A DNA stretch of 64,000 nt from Pseudomonas costantinii (GTDB lineage: Bacteria; Pseudomonadota; Gammaproteobacteria; Pseudomonadales; Pseudomonadaceae), in the NCBI RefSeq assembly GCF_001870435.1, contig NZ_MDDR01000007.1, forward strand, positions 310,001 through 374,000. Reading direction: 5' to 3'. A program made the position numbers and the translations under genes. Position 1 is the first letter of the stretch; each line of letters starts with the position of its first letter. The notes beneath the pieces were generated by a model. That model was not told the origin of the DNA. It ran no database searches and worked only from the letters and a program-made list of their open reading frames with translations. Shown here in pieces: positions 47,035 to 57,747 of this stretch.

Positions 47035-47152
47035 CCCGTAGCAGCTGTCGAGCGCCAGCGAGGCTGCGTTGGCAGCACCGCGGGAATCAAGTCTGGCGCG
47101 AAATCGAGTCGCGCCTGACGCAGCCTCGCTGGCGCTCGACAGCTGCTACGGG
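47035..47152. repeat. REPIN-like composite inverted repeat
   Basis: Two 35-bp arms (47035-47069 and 47118-47152) are perfect reverse complements, beginning CCCGTAGCAGCTGTCGAGCG. The 48-bp spacer contains a smaller hairpin, GGCGCG-N9-CGCGCC. It lies just after pcpS and before the sensor kinase gene, so it also separates two convergent transcripts. Confidence 0.85.
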
Positions 47153-47162
47153 AACATACACA

Positions 47163-48773
47163 TCAGGGTTTGTCTTGATCTCGCGGCCAACTGAGGCTGA
47201 AACACGCCCCACCCAGGTTGTTGCTCTTGCTGATCAACGCCCGGCCGCCATGCCAATAGATAATCCGCCGCACAATCGACAAGCCCAGGCCGTGCCCGCC
47301 CGAAGCACGTGTGCGGCTGTCGTCCAGGCGCAGGAACGGCGTAAAGATGCGCTCCCAGGCGCTTTCCGGGACGCCCGGGCCATCGTCCTCCACATCAATG
47401 CGGCAACGCACTTGGCCGACTTGGTAGCTGATCAACACCTGGCCCTGGGCATGGCGCATGGCGTTGCTCACCAGGTTTTGCAGCGCACGGTGCAGGTAGC
47501 GCGGCTCGGCATCGACCCAAGCGTCGTCCCAATGCGCCGAGGACAGGCAGATACCCCTTGTCACACTGACCTGCGGACGCAGTGGCGATAATTCGCCGAT
47601 CACCTGATCAAGCAATGCACTGAGGTCAACGCGCTGGAAATTCAGCTCCGGCGCCCCCTGTTCCAGGCGTGCGTAGGTGAGCATTTCGTCCACCAGGCCA
47701 TCGAGGTCCTGGATGTCGTTGTCCATGCCCTCCATGTATTTACGCCGCGCTTCGGGGGTGGCAGCGTCGCCGATCATCTCCAGACCAAAGCGCAGGCGCG
47801 CCACCGGTGTGCGCAGTTCGTGGGACACCGCGCGCACCAGTTCGCGCTGGATCGCCAGCAATTGTTGCAAGTGTTCGGCCATGCCATTGAAGGCCGCCGC
47901 CAAGCGCCCTACAGAGTCGGCGCCACGGGCCGGCACGCGCACTTCAAGGCTGCCTTTGGCAATGCGGGTGGCCGCTGCCTCCAACCCTTTGAGACGCCGC
48001 TCAAGCTGGCGCACCAGCAAATAGACGATCAAGCCGATCAAGGTCAGGCTGATCAAGGCGATCAGGATCAACCATTGCGGCGGGTAAGGATTCATCTGAT
48101 ACAGCGGGCCGATGTCCAGCACCCAGGGTGTACCGACCATCCCGGCAAATACGCGGATCGAATCGCCACCTTTGCCCAAGGCCATCACCGTATCGCCTTC
48201 CGATACCCGGCGGCGCTGGTCGTCGTCCATATCCGCCTGGTCGAGCGCCATCAGGTGCATCTCAAAACCAAAACCCTTGGCTTCTTTTATGTCTGCCAGC
48301 CGCTGTGGCTGCTCGGCCACCGGAAAACGCACCAACTCGTCAGCCAACAGGTAAATAGTCGCACGCGCCAATTGTTCGCTGATCTGCTGCACTTCGCCGG
48401 TGAGTACCAACTGTTCCTGCTCACTGACCAGGCGCAGCACCCGCGCCGCATGCGGCCCGGTCTGCTGTACCAGCACCTGGCCGCGTTGCAGGCGATTACG
48501 TTGGCTCAGGTCCAATTGGGCATCGGTGAGCGTGCGCAATTCCAGAGGGATGCCTAACAAGCGTTCCCAAATCGCCAGGGCACGCTGGCGCTCGATCGGG
48601 CTCATGGGTTGCAGGTTGTCGCCCATCAGCGCAAAGGTGCCGTGGGCCAGGCGTTCACGGTACTGGCCGCTGCGCACCTCGTTGAGCAGGTGCAGCGCTA
48701 ATACGCCGAGCAACGCCACCAAAATAATCGCCGCGCACATGCCGCCGTAGATACGCAGGAAGATCGAGTTCAC
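47163..48773 (-). CDS. Two-component sensor histidine kinase
   Basis: A 536-residue kinase. TM segments are near residues 7-30 and 234-254, with a large periplasmic domain between them. A HAMP domain follows (RQLERRLKGLEAAATRIAKGSLEVRVP), then HisKA with His318 in AVSHELRTPVARLRFGLEM and an ATPase domain (NLVSNAMRHA, DDGPGVPES, GHGLGLSIVRRI). It overlaps the response regulator by 4 bp. The signal is unknown. The pair corresponds to the PA1157-PA1158 position of P. aeruginosa by recollection and resembles RstAB. Confidence 0.88.
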   Translation of the reverse strand: MNSIFLRIYGGMCAAIILVALLGVLALHLLNEVRSGQYRERLAHGTFALMGDNLQPMSPIERQRALAIWERLLGIPLELRTLTDAQLDLSQRNRLQRGQVLVQQTGPHAARVLRLVSEQEQLVLTGEVQQISEQLARATIYLLADELVRFPVAEQPQRLADIKEAKGFGFEMHLMALDQADMDDDQRRRVSEGDTVMALGKGGDSIRVFAGMVGTPWVLDIGPLYQMNPYPPQWLILIALISLTLIGLIVYLLVRQLERRLKGLEAAATRIAKGSLEVRVPARGADSVGRLAAAFNGMAEHLQQLLAIQRELVRAVSHELRTPVARLRFGLEMIGDAATPEARRKYMEGMDNDIQDLDGLVDEMLTYARLEQGAPELNFQRVDLSALLDQVIGELSPLRPQVSVTRGICLSSAHWDDAWVDAEPRYLHRALQNLVSNAMRHAQGQVLISYQVGQVRCRIDVEDDGPGVPESAWERIFTPFLRLDDSRTRASGGHGLGLSIVRRIIYWHGGRALISKSNNLGGACFSLSWPRDQDKP

Positions 48774-49495
48774 AGCGGCATATCGGCAGCGGCTTCGGGG
48801 ACGAACAGGTAGCCTTTGCTGCGGATGGTCTTGATCAGGCGCGGGTGAATCGGGTCGTCGCCTATTTTCGGGCGAATGCGTGAGATGCGTACATCAATGG
48901 AGCGGTCCTGGCCGTCGTAACCGATGCCGCGCAGGGCGATGAAGATTTCTTCGCGGGACAAGATGCGGCCGGCATTCGCCACCAACAGCCACAGCAGGTC
49001 GAACTCGGCACTGGTCAGCTCGATGCCACCTTCGTGCAACCAGGCTTCGCGCAGGGCGTTGTCCACGACCAAGGGGCCGAATTGCAGGCGGCGCTGCTGT
49101 TCCACGGCGGCCGGTTCCGCCGGTTCGCTGCGCCGCAGCAAAGCCTGGATACGCGCCAGCAATAAGCGCGGGCGCACGGGTTTGCACACGTAGTCGTCGG
49201 CGCCCATGTCCAGGCCCAGCACCTGGTCCATGTCGTCGGTGCGCGCAGTGAGCATCAGAATCACGCCGTCGTAGCGCTCGCGCACTGCGCGGCAGATGCT
49301 CAGGCCATCTTGGCCGGGCAGCATCAGGTCGAGGATCACCAGGTCCGGTTGTTCGGCGATGATGCGTGCCGCGGCCAAGGCGCCGTCGCTTTCCACCGAT
49401 ACCCGCAGGCCGTTGCTCTCCAGGTAATCACGGGTCAACTCGGCCAATCGCTCGTCATCCTCGACAATCAATATTTGCCAGGCTTCTTGTTCCAC
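48770..49495 (-). CDS. OmpR-family response regulator (RstA-like)
   Basis: A regulator of 241 residues. The receiver has Asp56 (LVILDLMLPGQDG) and Lys105, and the winged-helix domain shows LTSAEFDLLWLLVANAGRILSREEIFIALRGIGYDGQDRSIDVRISRIRPKIGD. First gene of the pair, upstream of its kinase. Targets cannot be inferred from the window. Confidence 0.88.
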   Translation of the reverse strand: MEQEAWQILIVEDDERLAELTRDYLESNGLRVSVESDGALAAARIIAEQPDLVILDLMLPGQDGLSICRAVRERYDGVILMLTARTDDMDQVLGLDMGADDYVCKPVRPRLLLARIQALLRRSEPAEPAAVEQQRRLQFGPLVVDNALREAWLHEGGIELTSAEFDLLWLLVANAGRILSREEIFIALRGIGYDGQDRSIDVRISRIRPKIGDDPIHPRLIKTIRSKGYLFVPEAAADMPL

Positions 49496-49820
49496 AGGTG
49501 ACCTCGATGTCCATATATAGAAGAAAGATCGCCCCCCGTGTTCTTTTTGTCATGTTCGGGAGGCATAACACTGCGTGTACAGGCGCCGATTGTAGCCATG
49601 GGCCAGGCCTCCAGCACAAGCCGGTAAATCCGTTCGGTGATCGCGTTTTTTTGTGATAGGGTTCGCGCCCTCAAAATTCCAACCGGGTGTTTTTGCCTCG
49701 GATTATTCGGTGACAAACGGTGTAATCCAGCAGCACTGCGGCCTACACGGGCATTCCACGTTTCATACACATTTTACCCACAGCGTTATCCACAGGTAGT
49801 GCGTTGCTAAGCCCCCCAAA

Positions 49821-49836
49821 ACGCATTATCTTGTAC
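49821..49836. promoter_or_regulatory. NrdR box 1 upstream of nrdA
   Basis: ACGCATTATCTTGTAC, which fits the NrdR consensus (ACaCwATATcTwGTgt) at most conserved positions. Its centre is 31 bp from box 2, the spacing typical of paired NrdR sites. Confidence 0.75.
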
Positions 49837-49851
49837 CTCGGCGCTAAAAAA

Positions 49852-49867
49852 ACCCTACATGTAGGGT
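49852..49867. promoter_or_regulatory. NrdR box 2 upstream of nrdA
   Basis: ACCCTACATGTAGGGT, a palindrome inside a 22-bp perfect palindrome (49849-49870), 15 bp after box 1. The pair should mediate repression by NrdR when dATP/ATP levels are high. A DnaA-box-like TTATCCACA lies upstream near 49787. Confidence 0.75.
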
Positions 49868-49870
49868 TTT

Positions 49871-50237
49871 AAGCGAAAAACCAAACACAGATCAGACAAG
49901 AAACTCAAGCGCTTTCTTGCTCCCGTTTGGTTGAACTAATGCCTTTTTTGAAAGCCCAAACCGCGCACGCGGATGGCAGCCGTTTTCCAGCTTCAAGAGC
50001 AGAAAACGGTACGGGTGTTGCAGTGCTTGACGCGAGCAACTGTCACCCACTAGGAATACGGCGAAGGGCTCTTTAGCTCCGAACCGAAGACTTCGGCATG
50101 GAAGCGGCGCGATGAGCTCCCTTCCTCCTGTCCCGAAGTTGTTATGCCAGGCCCAGGCCTGCTGTAAGTGCTTCAGGACGGAACGGTGGGCACCGTGATG
50201 GTGCCCAAATAAATATAGAATGTGGAGACAACCCCCC
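49871..50237 (+). promoter_or_regulatory. Long nrdA leader with a 7-bp hairpin before the start
   Basis: After the NrdR boxes, about 367 bp separate the promoter area from the nrdA ATG. A hairpin (GGGCACC-GTGAT-GGTGCCC, 50188-50206) stands 31 nt before the start. Other smaller inverted repeats are visible but I cannot name a known riboswitch. A 154-codon minus-strand frame here is not supported (see rejected items). Upstream, 49496-49820 holds a divergent promoter area for the response regulator and nothing else I recognise. Confidence 0.5.
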
Positions 50238-53135
<2,898 letters not shown>

Positions 53136-53152
53136 GCTGAGCGATGGCTGAA

Positions 53153-53185
53153 AGCCCGCTAACCGAAAGGTTAGCGGGCTTTTTT
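53153..53185 (+). terminator. nrdA terminator
   Basis: AGCCCGCTAACC pairs with GGTTAGCGGGCT around a GAAA tetraloop, followed by five T, 17 bp after the nrdA stop. Confidence 0.93.
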
Positions 53186-53204
53186 GTTTCGCTACAGGGC
53201 CATG

Positions 53205-54284
53205 CTAGACAAATGCGTATGCCCCTCCCCAGTACCAGTCCTCTTCCTTAGGCTGGCCACCTTGCGCCCCCCATAACTCTACCTTCCCTCCGATCACTGC
53301 CATTGTGTGGCCGTCATAAGCGACAACGCCCAATGCACCACTGGCAAGCTCATCACTCGAAGACTGCCTGTACAGACCTTTGAGCCCCAAGCGATTCAGC
53401 ACTTCATCGGGGAGCTCACCGTCGTTCAAGCTTACCAATGCGTCCATATAGCTTCTCTGGGCATTGTGATCATTACCGTTACCGCGCCCTTCATTCCCTT
53501 CCATATAGGCCCGCTTGGCACTGGCGGCGTACATGAAATTGGCGTTGGTCATCATTTCAGGATCAGTTCCCTCGAACCGGGCCTGCTGTGCCGCCTGCGC
53601 CAATTCACCTTTGCTCAAGTGAAGCTGGAACCCATCCCGCATCTGCACGTCATAGCCATCGCCTGACGTTTTCACATCTCTGAATACGTCAGTAGGTTTT
53701 TTGCCAAACTGCATCATTGCTGTCTTTATCACTGCAACCGTGGTGCAATTTCCGTCCGGCCCCTGCTTGAAACCAGCCCAGATATTGTCAGCCTCGTTGC
53801 CCGTGCCTGGCTTTCTTCCGGGATTGCTCTTGTCCGGCTTGTAGTCTGTGTAACCAGCCCCCTCGGTAAAGGGTTTATTGGTCATGGACTTTACGGAGCC
53901 AAAATTACTCTGATTAACGTTGCCGTTGCCAATGGGTGTCGGAGAAGGAGTGGCTAAGCGCTCACTCGCAAACAGTTCCGGAAACAGCGCCTTCAACAGC
54001 ATGAGTAAATGTTGAGAGGCATCATTCCTCAGTTGCTCCAGGATCGCTTTGAACTTTTCGTCTCCCAGCTCCTTTCTCTTTTCATTCAGCTTGTCACGAA
54101 GGTCCTGAACGGTCTGGTTCTTGAAGGTTTTCTGGGCTTCATCAAGCGCTTTGAGAAGCGTGTTGACCGCCTCCTTGCTGGTATCGACATTATCCACTTT
54201 GTTTTCTGAACGACCTGCTCCCCAAGCCGCAGCCACGTCACACACACCCTCGACCCCGTTACCGGCCATCGACGAATTCCACAT
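53205..54284 (-). CDS. Candidate HrpL-controlled type III effector, cysteine-hydrolase-like
   Basis: A protein of 359 residues that I do not recognise. It starts at ATG 54284 with AAGGTGA at 7-nt spacing. The N-terminus is Ser/Gly/Asn-rich with no signal peptide, residues ~34-100 are charged and helical, and ~110-165 is a Gly/Asn/Pro-rich linker. The C-terminal part has a cysteine in a hydrolase-like setting (GPDGNCTTVAVIKTAM, Cys180) and a possible partner histidine (VVAYDGHTMAVIGG, His326). GC is visibly lower than in nrdA and flgE. A perfect hrp box lies 47 bp upstream. These support a type III secreted effector; enzymatic activity is inference. Confidence 0.72.
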   Translation of the reverse strand: MWNSSMAGNGVEGVCDVAAAWGAGRSENKVDNVDTSKEAVNTLLKALDEAQKTFKNQTVQDLRDKLNEKRKELGDEKFKAILEQLRNDASQHLLMLLKALFPELFASERLATPSPTPIGNGNVNQSNFGSVKSMTNKPFTEGAGYTDYKPDKSNPGRKPGTGNEADNIWAGFKQGPDGNCTTVAVIKTAMMQFGKKPTDVFRDVKTSGDGYDVQMRDGFQLHLSKGELAQAAQQARFEGTDPEMMTNANFMYAASAKRAYMEGNEGRGNGNDHNAQRSYMDALVSLNDGELPDEVLNRLGLKGLYRQSSSDELASGALGVVAYDGHTMAVIGGKVELWGAQGGQPKEEDWYWGGAYAFV

Positions 54285-54330
54285 ACCAACATCACCTTGT
54301 AGTAATTAGGCCCAACACCGCTTTGCTAGC

Positions 54331-54359
54331 TGTGTGGAAAGAACGAAGTAGTCGGTTCC
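54331..54359 (-). promoter_or_regulatory. hrp box (HrpL-dependent promoter)
   Basis: Read on the minus strand: GGAACC-N16-CCACACA, an exact match to the HrpL consensus GGAACC-N15/16-CCACNNA. It directs transcription leftward into the 53205-54284 gene, with the ATG 46 nt after the box. Confidence 0.82.
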
Positions 54360-54424
54360 AACAAAGGCATGTCGTCTCTTGATGGGCGCGCGGTGGGAAG
54401 AGTCCGTGATACCAAATAGCACGC

Positions 54425-54453
54425 AAAAAAAAGCCCCTCGATCAAGGGGCTTT
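54425..54453 (-). terminator. flgE terminator
   Basis: AAGCCCCT pairs with AGGGGCTT around a 6-nt loop; on the minus strand it runs into nine T. It ends the flgBCDE transcript 30 bp after the flgE stop. Confidence 0.92.
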
Positions 54454-54482
54454 CGTTTCGCTTACGCGTCAGACCAACCGCA

Positions 54483-55793
54483 TCAAGTCATCTGAATGAT
54501 GGTCTGCATGATGGTGCTCTGAGTGGAGATGGTCTTGGCGTTCGCCTGATAGTTGCTCTGGGCCTTGATCAGGTCCACCAGCTCGTTGGTCAGGTTGACG
54601 TTAGAGTTCTCCAGGGAGTTGGCCACGATCGAACCCAGGGTGCCGGCTTGCGGGGTGTCATAGCCCGGCTGGCCGGAAGCGAAGGTTTCCTTCCATGTGG
54701 TGCCGCCAGCTGGCTGCAGGCCCTGCTCGTTGTTGAAGCTGGCCAGGGAAATCTGGCCGATCGCCTTGCTCTGCTGGTTGCTAAAGGTCGCGAACAATAC
54801 GCCGCTGCCGTCGATTTTCAGGCCAGTGATTTGGCCAGTGGCGTAACCGTCGGTGGTCGGCGGGTTGCGGTAGGTGGCCGAGTTGTATTGGGTGATGTTG
54901 CCCATGTTGACCGCGATACCGGTAGGGTTGGCATTCGCACCGTTTTTCGTCCAGACGCCGTTGGTCACAGTACCAGGCACCCACCCGGAAATGGTCAGGG
55001 TAGTACCGGTCACACCTGCCCCGGCAATACTGGTGAGCTTGCCGGAACCGTCAAAGGTCAAGGTCGACGCTACTGGCGGCGTCGACGGAGTACCGGTAGG
55101 CGCAGAACCATCAGGGTTGCGACCGTCGATCAGGGAATAGGCATTCCACTGGTTGCCGCCGGTTTTCACCAGGTACTGCACCATCGGGTGGGCGTTGCCC
55201 TGGCTGTCATACAGCGTGGTGCTGTACTGCGTCGTGAAGGTGCTGGTATCGGTCGGATCAAACGGCTTCTTGGTCTGATCGATCGGAAGTTCCGAAGAGT
55301 TCAGGTTACTGGTGGAGTCCACCTTGGTGGACGCCTTCGGCGGCAGGTTCGACAGGTTCAGTTGCAGGTCGGTCAGGCCGCCCTTGATGATCTTGCCGTC
55401 GGCGTCCGCCGCGTAGCCTTGCAGACGCGAGGTACCGGTGTTGTTGGTGATGTAACCGTCTTTGTCGGCACGGAAGGCACCACTACGAGTGTATTCCAGC
55501 GAACCGTCACTGCCCTTTTGCACGAAGAAGCCACCACCCTGGATCGCCATGTCCAGGATGCCGCCGCTGTTGTTCACATCACCTTGGGTGAACTGCTGGG
55601 AGACAGCCGCCAGGTTCACACCGTTGCCGATACTGTTCTGGCCGGTGCCCAGTTTGGACGCCGCGTAGATATCCGAGAATTCGGCACGGGACGATTTGAA
55701 GCCCGTGGTCGCGACGTTGGCGATGTTGTTACCGGTCACGTCCAGTTGTTTGTTGGCCGCATAGAGGCCGCTAAGGCCGATGTTAAAAGACAT
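54483..55793 (-). CDS. flgE: Flagellar hook protein FlgE
   Basis: Hook subunit of 436 residues. The conserved N-terminal helix is SFNIGLSGLYAANKQLDVTGNNIANVATTGFKSSRAEFSD and the C-terminal helix ends LENSNVNLTNELVDLIKAQSNYQANAKTISTQSTIMQTIIQMT. The middle is a variable hook domain rich in Thr, Gly and Ser. Last gene of flgBCDE, 31 bp after flgD. Confidence 0.95.
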   Translation of the reverse strand: MSFNIGLSGLYAANKQLDVTGNNIANVATTGFKSSRAEFSDIYAASKLGTGQNSIGNGVNLAAVSQQFTQGDVNNSGGILDMAIQGGGFFVQKGSDGSLEYTRSGAFRADKDGYITNNTGTSRLQGYAADADGKIIKGGLTDLQLNLSNLPPKASTKVDSTSNLNSSELPIDQTKKPFDPTDTSTFTTQYSTTLYDSQGNAHPMVQYLVKTGGNQWNAYSLIDGRNPDGSAPTGTPSTPPVASTLTFDGSGKLTSIAGAGVTGTTLTISGWVPGTVTNGVWTKNGANANPTGIAVNMGNITQYNSATYRNPPTTDGYATGQITGLKIDGSGVLFATFSNQQSKAIGQISLASFNNEQGLQPAGGTTWKETFASGQPGYDTPQAGTLGSIVANSLENSNVNLTNELVDLIKAQSNYQANAKTISTQSTIMQTIIQMT

Positions 55794-55824
55794 ATTTCTC
55801 TCCTTCTGCCGTATTTAGCCGGCT

Positions 55825-56547
55825 CTATGTACCGATAGTCTGAATTTGCGACAGCTTGACGCTGCCCATGCCGCCCGCAAGGTTCAACAGCATTTCGCCG
55901 CCGGTCTTGCTCAACGTCACGCTGGTCACCGTCGCGGGCAGCGACGTAGCGAGAGCAACCGAGGCGCCCGCGTCATTCTTGGTGGTGGCGGCAAAGGTGT
56001 AAGTCCCGGCAGCCGCGACCTCGCCCTTGTCGTTCTTGCCATCCCAGATAAAGCTGGAATCACCGGCGCTCTGGGCGCCCATGTCTATGGTGCGAACCAC
56101 GTTGCCGTCTTTGTCGGTGATCTTCACGGAAACGTTGCCCGTTGCCGCCGTTACCGCCACCGAGCCGGTCATGCTCTTGCTGGTATCGACCATGGCCTTG
56201 TCGGTCTGGGTGATGATCGAACGCCCAACCAGTGACGACGCTTGCAGCGCTTGCGAAGAGCTGAAGTTGCTGGAGATGTTATTCACCGAGTCGTTCAGGG
56301 TGTTGATGCCTTCCAGGCTGCTGAACTGCGCCAGTTGTGCCACGAACGCGCCGTTGTCTTGAGGCGACAGCGGGTTCTGGTTTTTCAACTGGGTAACCAG
56401 CAATTGCAGGAACGCGTCCTTGCCCAGCGACTGGTTGCCCGTTGCTGCCTTGGAAACGCTCGCGACATTGTTCGTTGCGGTGCTGACCTTCGAATTGAAA
56501 AGGTTCTGAACCGCCGTGTTAGTAGACGTGGTATCAACAATGGCCAT
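55825..56547 (-). CDS. flgD: Flagellar hook capping protein FlgD
   Basis: Scaffold for hook assembly, 240 residues. The conserved segment is GKDAFLQLLVTQLKNQNPLSPQDNGAFVAQLAQFSSLEGINTLN near residue 40, and the C-terminal part has a FlgD Ig-like/tudor region (VRTIDMGAQSAGDSSFIWDGKNDKGEVAAAGTYTF). It lies 16 bp after flgC. Confidence 0.95.
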   Translation of the reverse strand: MAIVDTTSTNTAVQNLFNSKVSTATNNVASVSKAATGNQSLGKDAFLQLLVTQLKNQNPLSPQDNGAFVAQLAQFSSLEGINTLNDSVNNISSNFSSSQALQASSLVGRSIITQTDKAMVDTSKSMTGSVAVTAATGNVSVKITDKDGNVVRTIDMGAQSAGDSSFIWDGKNDKGEVAAAGTYTFAATTKNDAGASVALATSLPATVTSVTLSKTGGEMLLNLAGGMGSVKLSQIQTIGT

Positions 56548-56563
56548 TATTTGGCGCCCCTTA

Positions 56564-57007
56564 TCACTGACCCAGGGTCAGGACCTTCTGCATCATGGTT
56601 TTGGCGGTATTCATCATTTCCGCGTTGGTCTGGAACGAGCGGCTGGCGGAGATCATGTCTGCCATTTCCTCGACCACATTGACGTTCGGGTAGTACACGT
56701 AGCCTTTTTCGTTCGCCGCTGGGTGGTTAGGCTCGTATCGGGCTTCCAGATTGCTCTGGTCTTCAACCACACCGAGTACTTGCACGCCTTGGCCTGCAGC
56801 ATCCTGGTTCTGGAACAGCGAATCGCTGCCGCCGCTCTGGCCACCCTGGAACATGGTGGCGAACACCGGGTGGCGGACGCGGTAGGTCTGGTCGATGCTC
56901 GAAGACACGGTCTCGGCGTTGGCGATGTTACTGGCGACGGTGTTCAGGCGCGTGGTCTGGGCGCTCATGCCGCTGCCGGCAATATTGAAAACACTGGCTA
57001 AGGACAT
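56564..57007 (-). CDS. flgC: Flagellar basal-body rod protein FlgC
   Basis: Proximal rod protein of 147 residues. The N-terminus is SLASVFNIAGSGMSAQTTRLNTVASNIANAETVSSS and the C-terminus MADMISASRSFQTNAEMMNTAKTMMQKVLTLGQ. It begins 3 bp after the flgB stop. Confidence 0.95.
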   Translation of the reverse strand: MSLASVFNIAGSGMSAQTTRLNTVASNIANAETVSSSIDQTYRVRHPVFATMFQGGQSGGSDSLFQNQDAAGQGVQVLGVVEDQSNLEARYEPNHPAANEKGYVYYPNVNVVEEMADMISASRSFQTNAEMMNTAKTMMQKVLTLGQ

Positions 57008-57010
57008 GGC

Positions 57011-57418
57011 TTACTCTCCACGCAGGGCTGACATCAGCCCTTTGAATTTGCTGTTGAGCAGGGTGAAGCTGGCCTGGAAGTTCACCGAGTTCTCGGCATA
57101 GGCCGATTGCTCCAACTGGGCGTCGACGGTGTTCTGGTCGATCGACGGCTGCATCGGCGTGCGATACAGCAGCGACTCGTCACCACTGCTCAGGCCTTGC
57201 GCTTCGATATGACGGCTGTTGGTCATATTCAAGGCGAAGGTGCCGTTCTTGGTCTTGTCCTGCTGTGCGGCGAGCACGGCGGAGAAGTCCAGGTCCCGAG
57301 CCTTGTAGTTCGGGGTATCGGCGTTGGCAATGTTGTTGGCCAGAACTTCAGCACGCTGGGCGCGGAAGCCCAGAGCTTGTTCGTGAATACCGAGCGCTTT
57401 ATCGAAGCTGATGCTCAT
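57011..57418 (-). CDS. flgB: Flagellar basal-body rod protein FlgB
   Basis: Proximal rod protein of 135 residues, first gene of flgBCDE. It contains LGIHEQALGFRAQRAEVLANNIANADTPNYKARDLDF and the C-terminal VDAQLEQSAYAENSVNFQASFTLLNSKFKGLMSALRGE. A sigma-54 promoter lies 45 bp upstream, in line with FleR control of this operon in P. aeruginosa. Confidence 0.95.
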   Translation of the reverse strand: MSISFDKALGIHEQALGFRAQRAEVLANNIANADTPNYKARDLDFSAVLAAQQDKTKNGTFALNMTNSRHIEAQGLSSGDESLLYRTPMQPSIDQNTVDAQLEQSAYAENSVNFQASFTLLNSKFKGLMSALRGE

Positions 57419-57462
57419 GGCGGAAACCTTTAGGCTGACCTGCTTTTCGTAACAAGGTCATA

Positions 57463-57477
57463 GCAAGGCGCATGCCA
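57463..57477 (-). promoter_or_regulatory. Sigma-54 promoter of flgBCDE
   Basis: On the minus strand: TGGCAT-GCGCC-TTGC, correct GG-N10-GC spacing. The start point would be near 57452, 33 nt before the flgB ATG. Confidence 0.85.
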
Positions 57478-57516
57478 GCTTTCCCGAGCCCCGTATCTCA
57501 AGGGCTTGCGGGGAGG

Positions 57517-57595
57517 TTGCCGGCGGCAATGCCGGAAAAGCGGCAACCGGTTTCCGCGTGGCGTCAGTAAAGCGGCAATGGCAATTGCCGCTTTA
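57517..57595. promoter_or_regulatory. Cluster of CGGCAA palindromes upstream of the flgB promoter
   Basis: TTGCCGGCGGCAA (57517-57529) is a perfect palindrome; GCGGCAA recurs at 57540-57546; an 11-bp arm inverted repeat with core GCGGCAA-N6-TTGCCGC spans 57568-57595. They lie 40-118 bp upstream of the -24 element, where enhancer sites for a FleR- or FleQ-type activator would be expected. Another inverted repeat, ACTGTCA-N4-TGACAGT, is at 57662-57679. The whole 57419-57747 gap (329 bp) is regulatory; no gene is seen. Confidence 0.5.
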
Positions 57596-57747
57596 ATCAA
57601 TAGCGGTAAATGAAGAGTGGAGACCGCTAAGGGCATTGAGCGCTTTTGACCGCTCGTCTGCACTGTCAATTCTGACAGTTGTAAGGCTCGAGCCCCTGGA
57701 TGCCTTATTGGGCAGACTTCTCTTAGTGCGAAACGCAGAGGCAAAAA

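Noticed and set aside
50188..50206. Hairpin upstream of nrdA as a terminator
   Set aside because: It is followed by AAATAAA, not a T tract, so termination on the plus strand is unlikely.
53205..54284. Idea that this gene is a flagellar or nrd operon member
   Set aside because: It has its own hrp-box promoter, terminators on both sides, and different base composition.
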